DNA of 64,000 nucleotides from an uncultured Nocardioides sp. (GCF_947488515.1 NZ_CANKZF010000002.1:1152294-1216293); one strand, 5' to 3'; shown: positions 14,168 through 22,971, counted from the first letter of the stretch. Numbers and translations are program-made. The notes: generated from the sequence alone by a model not told the origin.

Positions 14168-16015
14168 CTAGCGATTCCGTCGGGCACAGAGGACGGCGAT
14201 GTCGTCGTCGCGGGACGGGTCGCCGACCTGTTCGACGAGCCCCGAGACGACGTTCACAAGTGGCCGTCCGAGCTGGGCCGATACCGCCGTGGCCAGTCGG
14301 GCCTGTCCGTCGGTGATGTCTTCGCCGCGTCGCTCGATCAAACCGTCCGTGAACGCGACGAGGGTGTCTTCGCTTCTCAGTGCGATGACGGTCTGTGCTC
14401 GTTCCTGGCGCCCGACGCCCAGGGGCGGACCGTCGGCCGAAGCCAGTTGTACGGAGGTCCCGTCACGTCGAAGCACGACGGGCGGCGGGTGGCCTGCGTT
14501 GCCGACGGTCAGCTCGTTCCGCTCCGGGTCGGCCAGCATGTAGAGGAGGGTGACCAGCTGATCGGTCCGGTAGTGGTCGTACATCTGGTCGAGGTGCGTC
14601 AGGACCGCCTGCGGGTCGGGATCGAGGGCGGCGTACGCACGCACCGCAGCACGCACCTGCGCCATGGCTGCGGCGGCGCCCACCCCCCTGCCCATCACGT
14701 CGCCGATGAACATCATCAGGCAGCCGTTCTCCAGCGGGACGATGTCGTAGAAGTCGCCTCCCACTTCGGTCCGGCCGGCCGGGCTGTAGTGGTGCGCGAG
14801 CTCCCATCCGGGAACCTCGGGCAGCGCGTCGGGGAGCACGGCACGCTGCAGCTGGATCGCTGCGGCAAGGGTCTGGCTGTGCAGGTCCGCATTGTCCAGC
14901 GAGACGGCGGCTCGCTGCGCCAGCTCCTCGGCCAGAGCGAGGTCCTCCGCGGTGTAGTGCCTCTCGGACTCGGCCGTCACCCAGGTGATGACCCCCAGGA
15001 CCCGCTCGCGGGCGACCAGTGGAACCGTAACCGCACTTCGCAGGTGAAGGGCTCGAGCGATCTCCTCGTGTTCCTTATCGACCGCGCCCGCGGTCAGCAT
15101 CTCGTCGGTAATCTCGGCGATCAGCTCGCTGCGCCCCGACCGCATGACCTGCCACGCGCCGTGCGGTGCGTCCGGATCAGGGGGATAGCGGTCGGCGAGG
15201 TCGTGGGCGAGCTGCACCTTCGCGGGGTCCACGTGCGCCACCGCGAGACGACGCAAGCGGCCGTCGTCGACGACGTCGATCGCACACCAGTCGGCGAACG
15301 TCGGCACTGCCAGCCGAGCGACGCGGGCCAACGTCACTTGGTAGTCGAGGCTGCTGGCGAGCTCGGTGGCGGCATCGGCCAGGAACGCCAGCTTGGCACT
15401 CTGCCTCGCGGCGTCGCGCTGCGCCTCGATCCGGCGGAGGGTCTGCGCGCACGTATTGGCCAAGATGTCGAGAAGCTCGACCTCCGTCGACTCCAGGTCG
15501 CGCGCGCTGGTGAAGGAAAGACCGATGGACCCGATGACCTCGGCGCCACTGCTCAACGGCAGAGCCACCACGGTTCGCGCGCCCCGAGCCGGCATGTCGG
15601 GGAAGCGCTGGGCGATGGCCTCCGCTCCGGTGACCAAGACGCGCTTGCCGGTGCGGATGGTCTCGCCCGACGGTGTCCGGGCGCTGAGTGGGAACGTCGC
15701 CCACGTTTCCTCGTCCCCGACGACGCCTCCGCTGAGGGCGACCAGCCGCACCGTTCGGCGGTCGTCGCTGAGCAGCGTCATCGACGCCACCGTGGCGCGT
15801 ACGGCGTCCGCGCCGTGGGTGACGACCGCCTCGCAGACGTCCTGGATGGTCTCGGCGTGGACGAGCTCGCTGGTGACTCGCGCCAGCCGGGCCAATCGAT
15901 CCGGTAGGGGCGAGGTACCGGCCCGCCCGGGGTCGCTGGCGCCAGCGCCCAGGACGAGGCCCTCCGCCCCGGGCGCTACGCCCTGCGGGGGCCAGGAGTC
16001 GATCGCACCGGTCAC
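14168..16015 (-). CDS. GAF-GAF-SpoIIE (PP2C-type) protein phosphatase
   Basis: A 615-residue signalling phosphatase. From GTG 16015: a first GAF domain (~residues 40-180, 'IQDVCEAVVTHGADAVRATV', 'SARTPSGETIRTGKRVLV'), a second GAF (~200-360, 'SLDYQVTLARVARLAVPTFA', 'VTVPLVARERVLGVITWV'), and a SpoIIE/PP2C domain (~390-610) with metal-binding 'EVGGDFYDIVPL', 'GDVMGRGVGAAAAMAQVRAA', 'GNAGHPPPVVL', 'FTDGLIERRGED' and final 'DDDIAVL'. Such proteins dephosphorylate STAS anti-anti-sigma factors in partner-switching circuits. No cognate STAS or kinase gene is adjacent; the nearest is the stressosome operon 7 kb away. The start is uncertain: the ribosome site is weak and the frame is open further upstream. 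Confidence 0.88.
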   Translation of the reverse strand: MTGAIDSWPPQGVAPGAEGLVLGAGASDPGRAGTSPLPDRLARLARVTSELVHAETIQDVCEAVVTHGADAVRATVASMTLLSDDRRTVRLVALSGGVVGDEETWATFPLSARTPSGETIRTGKRVLVTGAEAIAQRFPDMPARGARTVVALPLSSGAEVIGSIGLSFTSARDLESTEVELLDILANTCAQTLRRIEAQRDAARQSAKLAFLADAATELASSLDYQVTLARVARLAVPTFADWCAIDVVDDGRLRRLAVAHVDPAKVQLAHDLADRYPPDPDAPHGAWQVMRSGRSELIAEITDEMLTAGAVDKEHEEIARALHLRSAVTVPLVARERVLGVITWVTAESERHYTAEDLALAEELAQRAAVSLDNADLHSQTLAAAIQLQRAVLPDALPEVPGWELAHHYSPAGRTEVGGDFYDIVPLENGCLMMFIGDVMGRGVGAAAAMAQVRAAVRAYAALDPDPQAVLTHLDQMYDHYRTDQLVTLLYMLADPERNELTVGNAGHPPPVVLRRDGTSVQLASADGPPLGVGRQERAQTVIALRSEDTLVAFTDGLIERRGEDITDGQARLATAVSAQLGRPLVNVVSGLVEQVGDPSRDDDIAVLCARRNR

Positions 16016-16461
16016 CCGGCGATCATCACAGTGTCGAGACGTGTGCGATGGAGATTCGGTCTGGATGTCACCTATTCGGGCAGGGCGACGCTCGCACCCT
16101 GACGGCCTGCGAGCCGAGCACATAGCGCGACCGCACTGGCAGACAGACGCTCGCCCGGTGGGGAGGATTGCGGGTTGCGCTCGTCTCCCTGCCGGCCGGC
16201 ACGGAGGCATTGGCGGCGATCCCTTGAATCCTCCAGTCGCCAACGGGGGTGCGGCGAGCGGATCTGGCCTGACCGAGGGCGGCGGCCAGCAGCACAGCTT
16301 CATGTCCGCCGCGCAGTGGGCGGATGAGGCCGACGTCGTGCGATGTCGACGCATACGACGACGGGCCGCTCAAGATAGCGGTGTGTTGACAGCTGCGGAA
16401 CGCAGGCACCCCGCTCCAATTTCGTTGTCTTGATTCCTGGGGCTGAGCGGTCGGTGTCTGC
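16016..16461. other. Gene-free stretch
   Basis: No frame has coding character on either strand, and no repeat or hairpin was recognised. It separates two minus-strand units. Confidence 0.45.
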
Positions 16462-16653
16462 TCATTCCACGATCCGCAGGGCCAACCGGGGGCAGGCCCG
16501 CACGGCGCTCACGGCGTCTGCGCGGAGCTCGGCGGTCACTGGGCCGGTGACGATGGGGTATCCCCACTCGTCGAGGTCCACGATCTCGGGCAGAGCTCGT
16601 GGCGCAGGCCGTGCCTCGCAGGCGGGCCAGTCGACACGGAGCTGGCGGTTCAC
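16462..16653 (-). CDS. Small ferredoxin, second cluster cysteine missing
   Basis: A 63-residue protein that aligns with P450-type small ferredoxins: 'LRVDWPACEAR', 'LPEIVDLDEWGYPIVTGPV', 'AVRACPRLALRI'. In the family the first block reads C-x5-C (for example C-E-A-R-G-L-C); here the sequence after 'CEAR' is 'PAPRALPE', so the second cysteine is absent. The DNA looks as if two small deletions, together three bases, kept the overall frame. Only the first and last Cys remain, so a normal [3Fe-4S] cluster is unlikely. GTG 16653 overlaps the upstream stop as GTGA. The neighbouring NuoF-like gene is also degraded. Confidence 0.65.
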   Translation of the reverse strand: MNRQLRVDWPACEARPAPRALPEIVDLDEWGYPIVTGPVTAELRADAVSAVRACPRLALRIVE

Positions 16654-17477
16654 GAGGCCACCCCTCTTGCTTCGCCGGTGGCGATGCATCCGCCCGCAGC
16701 GTGGGCCGAGTCCTCGCCGGGCAGGGCCGTGAACAGGGAGCGCACCAGCCGCACGGTGCCGTCGGGGTGCGCGCACGCCCCTCGACGTACGACGAGGGAG
16801 GCGAGCTCCTCCACTCGGGCCTGTCCGCCCGAGCCGTCGAGCACCCGGTGCAGTGCCAGTGCGATCGCCGGCAGCCCGTTGAGGCACGGTCCGCACCGGC
16901 GGGCACATTGTGAAGCCAGGTAGTCGGTGATCCGCACCGTCAGGGCCAGGGGGCACGCGCCGGGTCCGGGCGCGTGGACGACTCCCGCTCCCAGGGCGAC
17001 GCCGAGGGGCCGCATGCCGGGGACCGACACCTTCAGGCTGGCCACTGTCTCCCAGGTGGCCCACGACCCGTGGAACCCGCCGACCAGGGCGGGCGCCCCG
17101 GCGACGGTGCGGGGGAGCACGTCGCGTAGGCGGGAGCCATAGGCCACTTCGTGCACCTGCGGCAGGTCGTGGGGCGTCGTCCCGCTGAGGAGAGCGGTCC
17201 CGGGCTCGGCGGCGGTCCCGGTCCGGCAATAGGCCGCGACGCAGCGATGGACCAGCAGGCCCAGGTGGGCCCACGTCTCAGCGTTCGACAGCCACCGGGG
17301 CGGGCAGGGGCAACCGTAAGTGGAGTTCCGCCGGGGCTCGACGGCGGGTACGTGCTTGTGCGTGATGCCTGCCGGGCCGATCGGGCACGGCCCAGCGCCT
17401 GCACTCGACACGGTGAAGGGTGGCTCTCGGCCGCGCGCCGTGGCCATTGGTCCGATGCGCCAGGCGGACCGGTTCAC
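16650..17477 (-). pseudogene. NuoF-like (NADH-binding/SLBB/4Fe-4S) protein, N-terminal part lost
   Basis: The frame from 'SNAETWAHLGLLVHR' (~residue 64) onward matches the C-terminal half of NuoF-like flavoproteins: the SLBB-type segment 'LPQVHEVAYGSRLRDVL', 'GGFHGSWATWE', and the cluster-binding 'QCARRCGPCLNGLPAIAL' with C-x3-C-x2-C. What precedes 'SNAE' is not homologous: the FMN- and NADH-binding Gly-rich loops are missing, and the expected lead-in appears only as scrambled sequence in other frames. The remaining 275-codon frame is therefore called a truncated pseudogene. In intact loci such a protein passes electrons to the small ferredoxin downstream, which here has lost a cysteine too. 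Confidence 0.6.
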
Positions 17478-17533
17478 GGCCCTGAATGAGCGCGCTATGG
17501 TCGGTCCCGGTGACTGCCAATGGGGGTGTCAGC

Positions 17534-18268
17534 GTGAGCGAGGACTATCCGGACGCGGATCGCGCTGCGGTCGACGAGAAGCCGGCGCCCTCGCAGCGGG
17601 TGCCCCTGACGCGCGACCGGATCGTGTCGGCGGCGTTGGAGTTCATCGACGCCAACGGCCTGCCCGGCCTGACCATGCGTCGACTCGGGGAACAGCTGGG
17701 TGTCGAGGCGATGGCGTTGTATCGCTACGTTCCCAGCAAGGAGGACCTCCTCGACGCGGTGGTGGAACACCTCGTGGCTGGCGTCCGCGCTGACGAGGTC
17801 GTCCTCGACGCGCCGCAGGACGGGTGGCAGGACTTCCTGCAACGTCTGGCGCACGGGATCAGGCGAATGGCTCTGGCCCACCCGAAGGCGTTCCCGTTGG
17901 TGGCGTCGCGTCCCGCTGAGGCACCCTGGCTGCGTCCACCGCTGCGCAGCCTGGATGTGGTGGAGACGTTCCTGTCCGGGCTCATCGACGAGGACTTCAC
18001 CGACGAGGCCGCCCTCGAGGCCTATCGCGCCTACACCAGCTTCCTCCTCGGCCACCTCTTGCTCGAGGTCGCCGTGCACGGGGCTGACGTCGGCCCCCTC
18101 GATGTCCTCGACGACCAGACCGGCGCGCCCGGTCTCGCCGAGTACCCGACGGTGGCGCGGCTGCGTGGGCCGCTGTCCGAGGACCACTCGGCCGTCGAGT
18201 TCGAGGAGGCGCTCGAGGCCCTGCTGGATCGTATGGCTGTCACTCGCAACGAGCACATCGACGGCTGA
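17534..18268 (+). CDS. TetR/AcrR regulator with TetR_C-type C-terminal domain
   Basis: A 244-residue regulator. GTG 17534 follows a GGGGG tract; an ATG at 17486 is possible but lacks a ribosome site. The HTH is 'LTRDRIVSAALEFIDANGLP' to 'TMRRLGEQLGVEAMALYRYV', with the 'ALYRYVPSKEDLLDAVVEHL' recognition helix end typical of the TetR class proper (tetracycline-repressor-like). The C-terminal part (~90-225) contains 'GWQDFLQRLAHGIRRMALAH' and 'LGHLLLEVAVHGADVGPL'. It diverges from the degenerate NuoF/ferredoxin pair, which would be its natural target if that pair were intact. Confidence 0.85.
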   Translation: MSEDYPDADRAAVDEKPAPSQRVPLTRDRIVSAALEFIDANGLPGLTMRRLGEQLGVEAMALYRYVPSKEDLLDAVVEHLVAGVRADEVVLDAPQDGWQDFLQRLAHGIRRMALAHPKAFPLVASRPAEAPWLRPPLRSLDVVETFLSGLIDEDFTDEAALEAYRAYTSFLLGHLLLEVAVHGADVGPLDVLDDQTGAPGLAEYPTVARLRGPLSEDHSAVEFEEALEALLDRMAVTRNEHIDG

Positions 18269-18343
18269 CCCAACCTCTGGCCTCCTGAGGCCCCCCTGAG
18301 GGTGGAGTTTCCTCGCCCTCCGTATCGGCCCTCCGCCGACGGG

Positions 18344-18359
18344 TACGGCTTACACCGTA
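18344..18359. promoter_or_regulatory. Inverted repeat upstream of the Msc-like operon
   Basis: TACGG-CTTACA-CCGTA: 5-base arms around 6 bases, about 85 bases before the start of the channel gene. This is a possible regulator site or promoter element, seen by symmetry only. Confidence 0.3.
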
Positions 18360-18442
18360 AACCCATACATCCATGTGGTCGCTCGTCGACGTCCCCCTCC
18401 CCGTGCGAGGACGTGCTCGTGGCGGCCGCGGACGGAGGACAC

Positions 18443-19255
18443 ATGAGAGACGCACTACGTGACGGCTTGAGCACCATCGCCGAGTTCGTGCCCAAGCTGG
18501 CGCTGTTCCTGGTCATCCTGGTCATCGGCATCATCATCGCCAAGGTCATCGCCAAGGCGCTCAACGCCGTGCTCGAACGCACCGGTTTCGACCGCGCCGT
18601 CGAGCGGGGAGGCATCAAGAAGGCCCTGTCGGGCTCGAAGATGGACGCGAGCGACATCGTCGCCAAGCTCATCTACTACACGCTGCTGCTCTTCGTGCTG
18701 CAGCTCGCCTTCGGAGTCTTCGGCGCCAACCCGATCAGCAGGCTGATCGAGGACGTCATCCGCTTCCTGCCCAGCCTGGTCGTGGCCATCATCATCCTCG
18801 TCGTCGCCGCGTCCATCGCTGCCGCGGTGAAGGGTCTGCTCGAGAACATGCTCGGCGGGCTGTCCTACGGACGGGCGCTGGCCAACATCGCCTCGGCCTT
18901 CATCCTCTTCCTGGGCGTCATCGCCGCGCTCAACCAGGTCGGCGTGGCCACCACGGTCACCACCCCGGTCCTCATCGCCATCCTCGCGACCGTGGCGGGC
19001 GTCATCATCGTCGGAGTCGGGGGCGGGCTCATCCGTCCCATGCAGCAGCGGTGGGAGGGCTACCTGTCCACCGCCGAGCGTGAGGCCCCCCGCATGAAGG
19101 CCCACGCCGAGAGTGCCCCGTCCGTCCGTGAGCAGGCCACGTCCGCCGCGCAGGGCATGTCCTCGTCCGACGCCACAGCGACCAACGGCAGCACCGCGGT
19201 CGGCGGCACCCCGGTCTACGACCAGAACGCCGACACCACGCAGCGTCCGTACTGA
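18443..19255 (+). CDS. Mechanosensitive-channel-like membrane protein (conserved TM helix family)
   Basis: A 270-residue membrane protein with GGAGGA four bases before ATG 18443. Five hydrophobic spans are visible: 'KLALFLVILVIGIIIAKVIA', 'LIYYTLLLFVLQLAF', 'LPSLVVAIIILVVAASIAAA', 'ALANIASAFILFLGVIAAL', and 'PVLIAILATVAGVIIVGVG'. The repeated 'conserved TM helix' units (span followed by 'AALNQVGVATT'-type linker) are those of small MscS-related proteins lacking the cytoplasmic beta domain. The C-terminal ~60 residues are hydrophilic Ser/Ala/Thr-rich. It starts a three-gene unit with the PRC-barrel/DUF2382 protein and a further membrane protein, which suggests an envelope or osmotic stress role (inference). 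Confidence 0.8.
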   Translation: MRDALRDGLSTIAEFVPKLALFLVILVIGIIIAKVIAKALNAVLERTGFDRAVERGGIKKALSGSKMDASDIVAKLIYYTLLLFVLQLAFGVFGANPISRLIEDVIRFLPSLVVAIIILVVAASIAAAVKGLLENMLGGLSYGRALANIASAFILFLGVIAALNQVGVATTVTTPVLIAILATVAGVIIVGVGGGLIRPMQQRWEGYLSTAEREAPRMKAHAESAPSVREQATSAAQGMSSSDATATNGSTAVGGTPVYDQNADTTQRPY

Positions 19256-19325
19256 TCGCACCATCGCCTCGCCCGTCGGGCAAGGCGACACATCCAGTCA
19301 CGCATCCATCAAGGAGAGCAACAAC

Positions 19326-20174
19326 ATGGACACCAACGACCACGGCCAGCTCATCGGCCAGACGCTGTACTCGAGCGACAACGAGAAGATCGGCAAGATC
19401 GGTCAGGTCTTCCTCGACGACGACACCGACCGTCCCGAGTTCCTCACCGTCAACACCGGACTGTTCGGCATGAACGAGTCCTTCGTCCCCGCCGCTGACG
19501 TCAATGTCACCGGCGACGGCGTACGCGTCCCCTTCACCAAGGACCAGGTCAAGGACGCCCCCAACGTCGACGTCGACAGCGGGCACCTCGACCAGTCCGA
19601 GGAGCGGCGCCTGTACGACCACTACGGCATGACCTACTCCGAGCGGTCCAGCGACTCGGGCCTGCCCGAGGGCGGCACGGGCCGGTCCACCGGCACTGCG
19701 GGCACGGCGGGCACCGCGGACACGACAGGCACCACGGGCACGTTCACCAGCGAGAGCTCGGCCGGCCACGACACGTCCGGCCCGAACACCGACGATGCGA
19801 TGACTCGCTCCGAGGAGCGCCTCGACGTGGGCACGACCTCGCAGGAGGCGGGCCGCGCGCGACTGCGGAAGTACGTCACCACCGAGGAGGAGACGGTGAC
19901 GGTGCCGGTGAAGAAGGAGCGCGCGGTCCTCGAGACCGAGCCCATCACCGACGCCAACCGCGACGAAGCCACCTCGGGTCCGGCCATCTCCGAGGAGGAG
20001 CACGAGGTCGTCCTGCAGGAGGAGCGCGCGGTGGTCGGCAAGACCACTGAGGCCGTGGAGCGCGTCAAGCTCGGGACCGAGACGGTCACCGACGAGGAGA
20101 CCGTGACCGAGGAGGTCCGCAAGGAGCACATCGAGGCCGAGGGCGACGTGGACGACCGCCGAGGCACCGTGTGA
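19326..20174 (+). CDS. PRC-barrel and DUF2382 domain protein
   Basis: A 282-residue soluble protein behind AAGGAGA (19311-19317). Residues ~8-75 form a PRC-barrel ('LIGQTLYSSDNEKIGKIGQV', 'PEFLTVNTGLFG'); residues ~165-282 are DUF2382 ('LRKYVTTEEETVTVPVKKER', 'EEEHEVVLQEERAVVGK', 'VRKEHIEAEGDVDD'), a highly charged repeat-like domain in stress-related proteins such as those of Deinococcus and actinobacteria. Between them is a low-complexity Thr/Gly/Ser linker ('TGTAGTAGTADTTGTTGT'). It ends in GTGTGA, overlapping the next GTG start by four bases. Confidence 0.87.
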   Translation: MDTNDHGQLIGQTLYSSDNEKIGKIGQVFLDDDTDRPEFLTVNTGLFGMNESFVPAADVNVTGDGVRVPFTKDQVKDAPNVDVDSGHLDQSEERRLYDHYGMTYSERSSDSGLPEGGTGRSTGTAGTAGTADTTGTTGTFTSESSAGHDTSGPNTDDAMTRSEERLDVGTTSQEAGRARLRKYVTTEEETVTVPVKKERAVLETEPITDANRDEATSGPAISEEEHEVVLQEERAVVGKTTEAVERVKLGTETVTDEETVTEEVRKEHIEAEGDVDDRRGTV

Positions 20175-20800
20175 GCACGAGCGCGGACCAGCCCCGCCAC
20201 GGCGGCGCCGAGGTGGATCGCGACCACGACGGCGTGCCCGACCGGCACACCGTGGTGGCTCGCGAGAAGGAGGAGCACGGCGGCATCAAGTGGGGATCGG
20301 CCTTCTTCGGTTGGCTCACTGCCGCCGGAACGGCCATCCTCGTGACCGCGCTGCTGAGCGCCGTCGGCGCGGCGGTCGGGCTCGGCGCCCTATCCGGCCC
20401 GCAGCAGGCCGAGCAGGAAGCCACCCAGAACGCCGAGACCATCGGTCTCATCGGGGCCATCGCGCTGCTGGTCATCCTCCTCGTCGCCTACTACGCCGGC
20501 GGCTACGTCGCCGGCCGGATGGCGCGCTTCGACGGGGCCAAGCAGGGCCTGGCAGTGTGGCTCTGGGCGCTCGTGATCGCGATCGTCGTCGCGATCGTCG
20601 TCGCAGTGGCAGGTAGCGAGTACAACGTGCTGTCCCAGCTCAACAGCCTGCCGCGGGTCCCGCTCAGCGAAGGTGACCTGACCACCGGAGGCATCATCAC
20701 CGCCGTTGCGGCGATCGTCGCCAGTCTGGGGGGCGCCGTCCTCGGCGGCCTCGCCGGGATGCGGTTCCACCGCAGGGTCGACCGCACCGGACTGGGCTGA
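20171..20800 (+). CDS. Integral membrane protein, YrzE/TIGR04086-like
   Basis: A 209-residue protein whose GTG overlaps the stop of the DUF2382 gene (translational coupling). After ~38 charged residues there are four spans: 'FFGWLTAAGTAILVTALLSA', 'IGLIGAIALLVILLVAYYAG', 'GLAVWLWALVIAIVVAIVVA' and 'GIITAVAAIVASLGGAVLGG', ending in a basic tail. The pattern with 'YYAGGYVAGRMARFDGAKQG' is common in small actinobacterial stress membrane proteins often found next to DUF2382 genes. The function is unknown. Confidence 0.72.
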   Translation: MSTSADQPRHGGAEVDRDHDGVPDRHTVVAREKEEHGGIKWGSAFFGWLTAAGTAILVTALLSAVGAAVGLGALSGPQQAEQEATQNAETIGLIGAIALLVILLVAYYAGGYVAGRMARFDGAKQGLAVWLWALVIAIVVAIVVAVAGSEYNVLSQLNSLPRVPLSEGDLTTGGIITAVAAIVASLGGAVLGGLAGMRFHRRVDRTGLG

Positions 20801-20837
20801 GGAAACCGGACCGTCCTGTACCTCCAGCTCAACGAGC

Positions 20838-20870
20838 CCGGCCCCTCGAGCGACCAGCTCGAGGGGCCGG
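20838..20870 (+). terminator. Strong hairpin terminator of the Msc/DUF2382 operon
   Basis: CCGGCCCCTCGAGC and GCTCGAGGGGCCGG form perfect 14-base arms with the 5-base loop GACCA, 38 bases after the last gene of the unit. Confidence 0.8.
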
Positions 20871-21067
20871 ACCAGCTTCGAGGATCTGCGTGGGTGTCGC
20901 CGAGGCGTACGGTGCTGAGATGGCCTCGCGTCCAGCGCCGTTCCACATCACCCCGGGTTTCGCGGTCACGGACTTGAACCGCGATCACGACATCGAGCGA
21001 CACGGGAGTGCGGATAACAAAACCCCAGGTCAGCGCGGAGTTCGCGGATCTGACCTACCGTCTTGCG

Positions 21068-21101
21068 GTGGTGCCCCAGGCAAGGGTCGAACTTGCGACC
21101 A
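21068..21101 (-). other. tRNA 3'-end remnant (minus strand)
   Basis: Read on the minus strand, GGTCGCAAGTTCGACCC followed by TTGCCTGGGGCACCACC has a T-arm (GTTCGA loop) and an acceptor end with CACCA, but no anticodon or D-arm precedes it. It is likely a partial tRNA copied or left by an integrative element. Confidence 0.5.
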
Positions 21102-21278
21102 TCCGCTAAGGAGCCGGCTCGCGGCCGTCGAGAACCGTGCCCTTGCGCGGCACTTGATGGCCGCCATTTACCCGCCACTTACGTTCCGCTCTCGTCCGCT
21201 ATCGGCCGCTACACTCCTCACCGGACCGTGTGGTCTCCCCGTGTAAACCCGAGGAGATCAGTGATTTTCCGAGCTCGT

Positions 21279-21331
21279 CGGTAGCGCTCGATTCCTCCCA
21301 GAGGTCGCAGGTTCAACTCCTGCCCCCGCTA
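21279..21331 (+). other. Remnant of an initiator tRNA (fMet) 3' half
   Basis: CCCAGAGGTCGCAGGTTCAA followed by CTCCTGCCCCCGCTAC matches the anticodon-stem 3' side, variable loop, T-arm and acceptor end of bacterial tRNA-fMet. Upstream, the D-arm-like 'GTCGGTAGC' is recognisable but the CAT anticodon loop is replaced and the 5' acceptor strand is absent, so it is not a working tRNA. This is the typical look of an attachment site at a tRNA 3' end. Confidence 0.55.
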
Positions 21332-21462
21332 CAAAGTGGAACACCAGGTCAGAGGCGGTTTTCCGGAGAGATCCGGGACACCGCCTCTGACTGCATTTCG
21401 GCCCGCGTGAACAGGTCGCCGACAGGCCATGCGTGCACCTGCCTGCGAGGATCTGCGGCGTG

Positions 21463-22971
21463 ATGGATGTGCCTGGGACCGATGTGCCACGACCGGTGCG
21501 CCCGGAGCTGGGCGCCTGGCCGGCGGCGGCCCTGGTGTTCGGGTCGTCTGCGGCGGTGCTCGTGGTGGAGCTCGTCGCGCTCCGTCTCCTGGCGCCTCAC
21601 TTCGGACTGACGCTGGAGACCAGCACCATGGTCATCGGCCTGGCGTTGACCGCCATCGCTGCAGGCACGTGGGCCGGTGGGTGGATCGCGGACCGGGTCC
21701 CTCCGCGCGGCCTCATCGGACCCCTCCTGGGTGTCTCCGGCGCGGTCGTCGCTGCGACGCCGGTGCTCGTCCGAGGCGCAGCGGCCGGTGCCGGTGACCT
21801 CCTGGTCCTGGTGGCGGCACTGACCATCCTGGTCCCGGGGGCACTGCTCTCGGCGGTGAGCCCGGTCGTCATCAAGCTGCGTCTCACCAGCCTCGACGAG
21901 ACCGGCAGCACCGTGGGACGTCTCTCTGGGCTCGGCACCGTCGGTTCCATCTTCGGCACCGTCCTGACGGGCTTCGTGCTCATCTCGCGCGTCCCGGTCA
22001 GCGGCATCCTCGTCGGCCTCGGCGTCCTGTTGCTGACCACCTCGGTTCTGGTGCACCTCGCCTCCCGCCGTCCGGGGCGCGGCGCGACCGCCCTGGGCGC
22101 TGTCGTGCTGCTGGGCGGACTGGGCGCCGCCTTCGCCCCGAGTGGCTGCGACACCGAGACGACGTACCACTGCCTGGCGGTCGACGCGGACCCCGACCGC
22201 CCCTCCGGTCGGACCCTCGTGCTCGACGGGCTGCGCCACTCCTACGTCGACGACGACCCGACGTACCTCGAGTTCCCGTACGTCCAGGCAATGGCCTCCG
22301 TCATCGACACGGCCTACGCAGGCGGCGACCCCATCGACGCCTACTACCTCGGCGCAGGCGCGCTCACGCTGCCGCGCTACGTCGCCGCCACGCGTGCCGG
22401 CTCCGACAACCGCGTCTCCGAGATCGACGGAGGCGTGGTCGATGCCGCCGCCGAGCTGCTGGGTGACGACTTCCCCGACGGCACCGAGGTCCGTGTCGAG
22501 GACGGCAGGCTGGCGATCGACGACCTCGCGCCCGACAGTCTCGACCTGGTCGTCGGTGACGCGTTCGGCGGCGTCAGCGTCGCGTGGCACCTCGCGACCC
22601 GGGAGGCGCTCGCGGGGCTCGACGCCGCGCTCGAGGAGGATGGGGTCTACCTCGCGAACGTGATCGACCACGGCCCGCTCGACTTCGCCCGCGCCTACGC
22701 ACGCACCACCGCAGAGGTCTTCGACGAGGTCGCGCTGCTCGCGACGCCCGAGGTCCTGGCAGGCGAGGACGGCGGCAATCTTGTCATCGTCGCCTCGCGA
22801 GCGCCCCTGGACGTCGAGGCTGTCCTGGGCAGCGGCGGGCGGCGCGGACTCGGGTGGGCCGCGCTGTCAGGCGCCGAGCTCGACAGGTGGGTCGGCGACG
22901 CCCCCGTCCTCACCGACGACCACGCCCCGGTCGACCAGCTCCTCACGCCCTACTCCCGGGAGTCCGCCTGA
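21463..22971 (+). CDS. Membrane-fused spermidine-synthase-like protein
   Basis: A 502-residue protein in two parts. The first ~235 residues hold about seven membrane spans ('AAALVFGSSAAVLVVELVAL', 'GLALTAIAAGTWAGGWIAD', 'LLVLVAALTILVPGALLSAV') in an MFS-like half. The rest is a spermidine-synthase-type methyltransferase fold: 'YYLGAGALTLPRYVA' as the GxGxG-like motif, 'VSEIDGGVVDAA' as the acidic loop, and 'LDLVVGDAFGGVSVAWHLAT' as motif IV. These fused proteins are widespread and mostly without proven polyamine activity; the usual 'GGG' of motif I is 'GAG' here, so aminopropyl transfer is doubtful. ATG 21463 is preceded by longer but non-homologous frame. Confidence 0.82.
   Translation: MDVPGTDVPRPVRPELGAWPAAALVFGSSAAVLVVELVALRLLAPHFGLTLETSTMVIGLALTAIAAGTWAGGWIADRVPPRGLIGPLLGVSGAVVAATPVLVRGAAAGAGDLLVLVAALTILVPGALLSAVSPVVIKLRLTSLDETGSTVGRLSGLGTVGSIFGTVLTGFVLISRVPVSGILVGLGVLLLTTSVLVHLASRRPGRGATALGAVVLLGGLGAAFAPSGCDTETTYHCLAVDADPDRPSGRTLVLDGLRHSYVDDDPTYLEFPYVQAMASVIDTAYAGGDPIDAYYLGAGALTLPRYVAATRAGSDNRVSEIDGGVVDAAAELLGDDFPDGTEVRVEDGRLAIDDLAPDSLDLVVGDAFGGVSVAWHLATREALAGLDAALEEDGVYLANVIDHGPLDFARAYARTTAEVFDEVALLATPEVLAGEDGGNLVIVASRAPLDVEAVLGSGGRRGLGWAALSGAELDRWVGDAPVLTDDHAPVDQLLTPYSRESA

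Larger units (their letters stand above)
20801..21462. other. Gene-free stretch with tRNA remnants
   Basis: Beyond the terminator at 20838-20870, no coding frame is credible. Two tRNA 3'-end remnants in opposite orientation lie at about 21068-21101 and 21279-21331, consistent with integration-site scars. Confidence 0.55.

Noticed and set aside
14447..15907. Plus-strand frame of about 490 codons
   Set aside because: Antisense to the GAF/SpoIIE phosphatase, which has every catalytic motif.
21246..21335. Complete functional initiator tRNA
   Set aside because: The 5' acceptor strand and the CAT anticodon loop are missing, so only a 3' remnant is reported.
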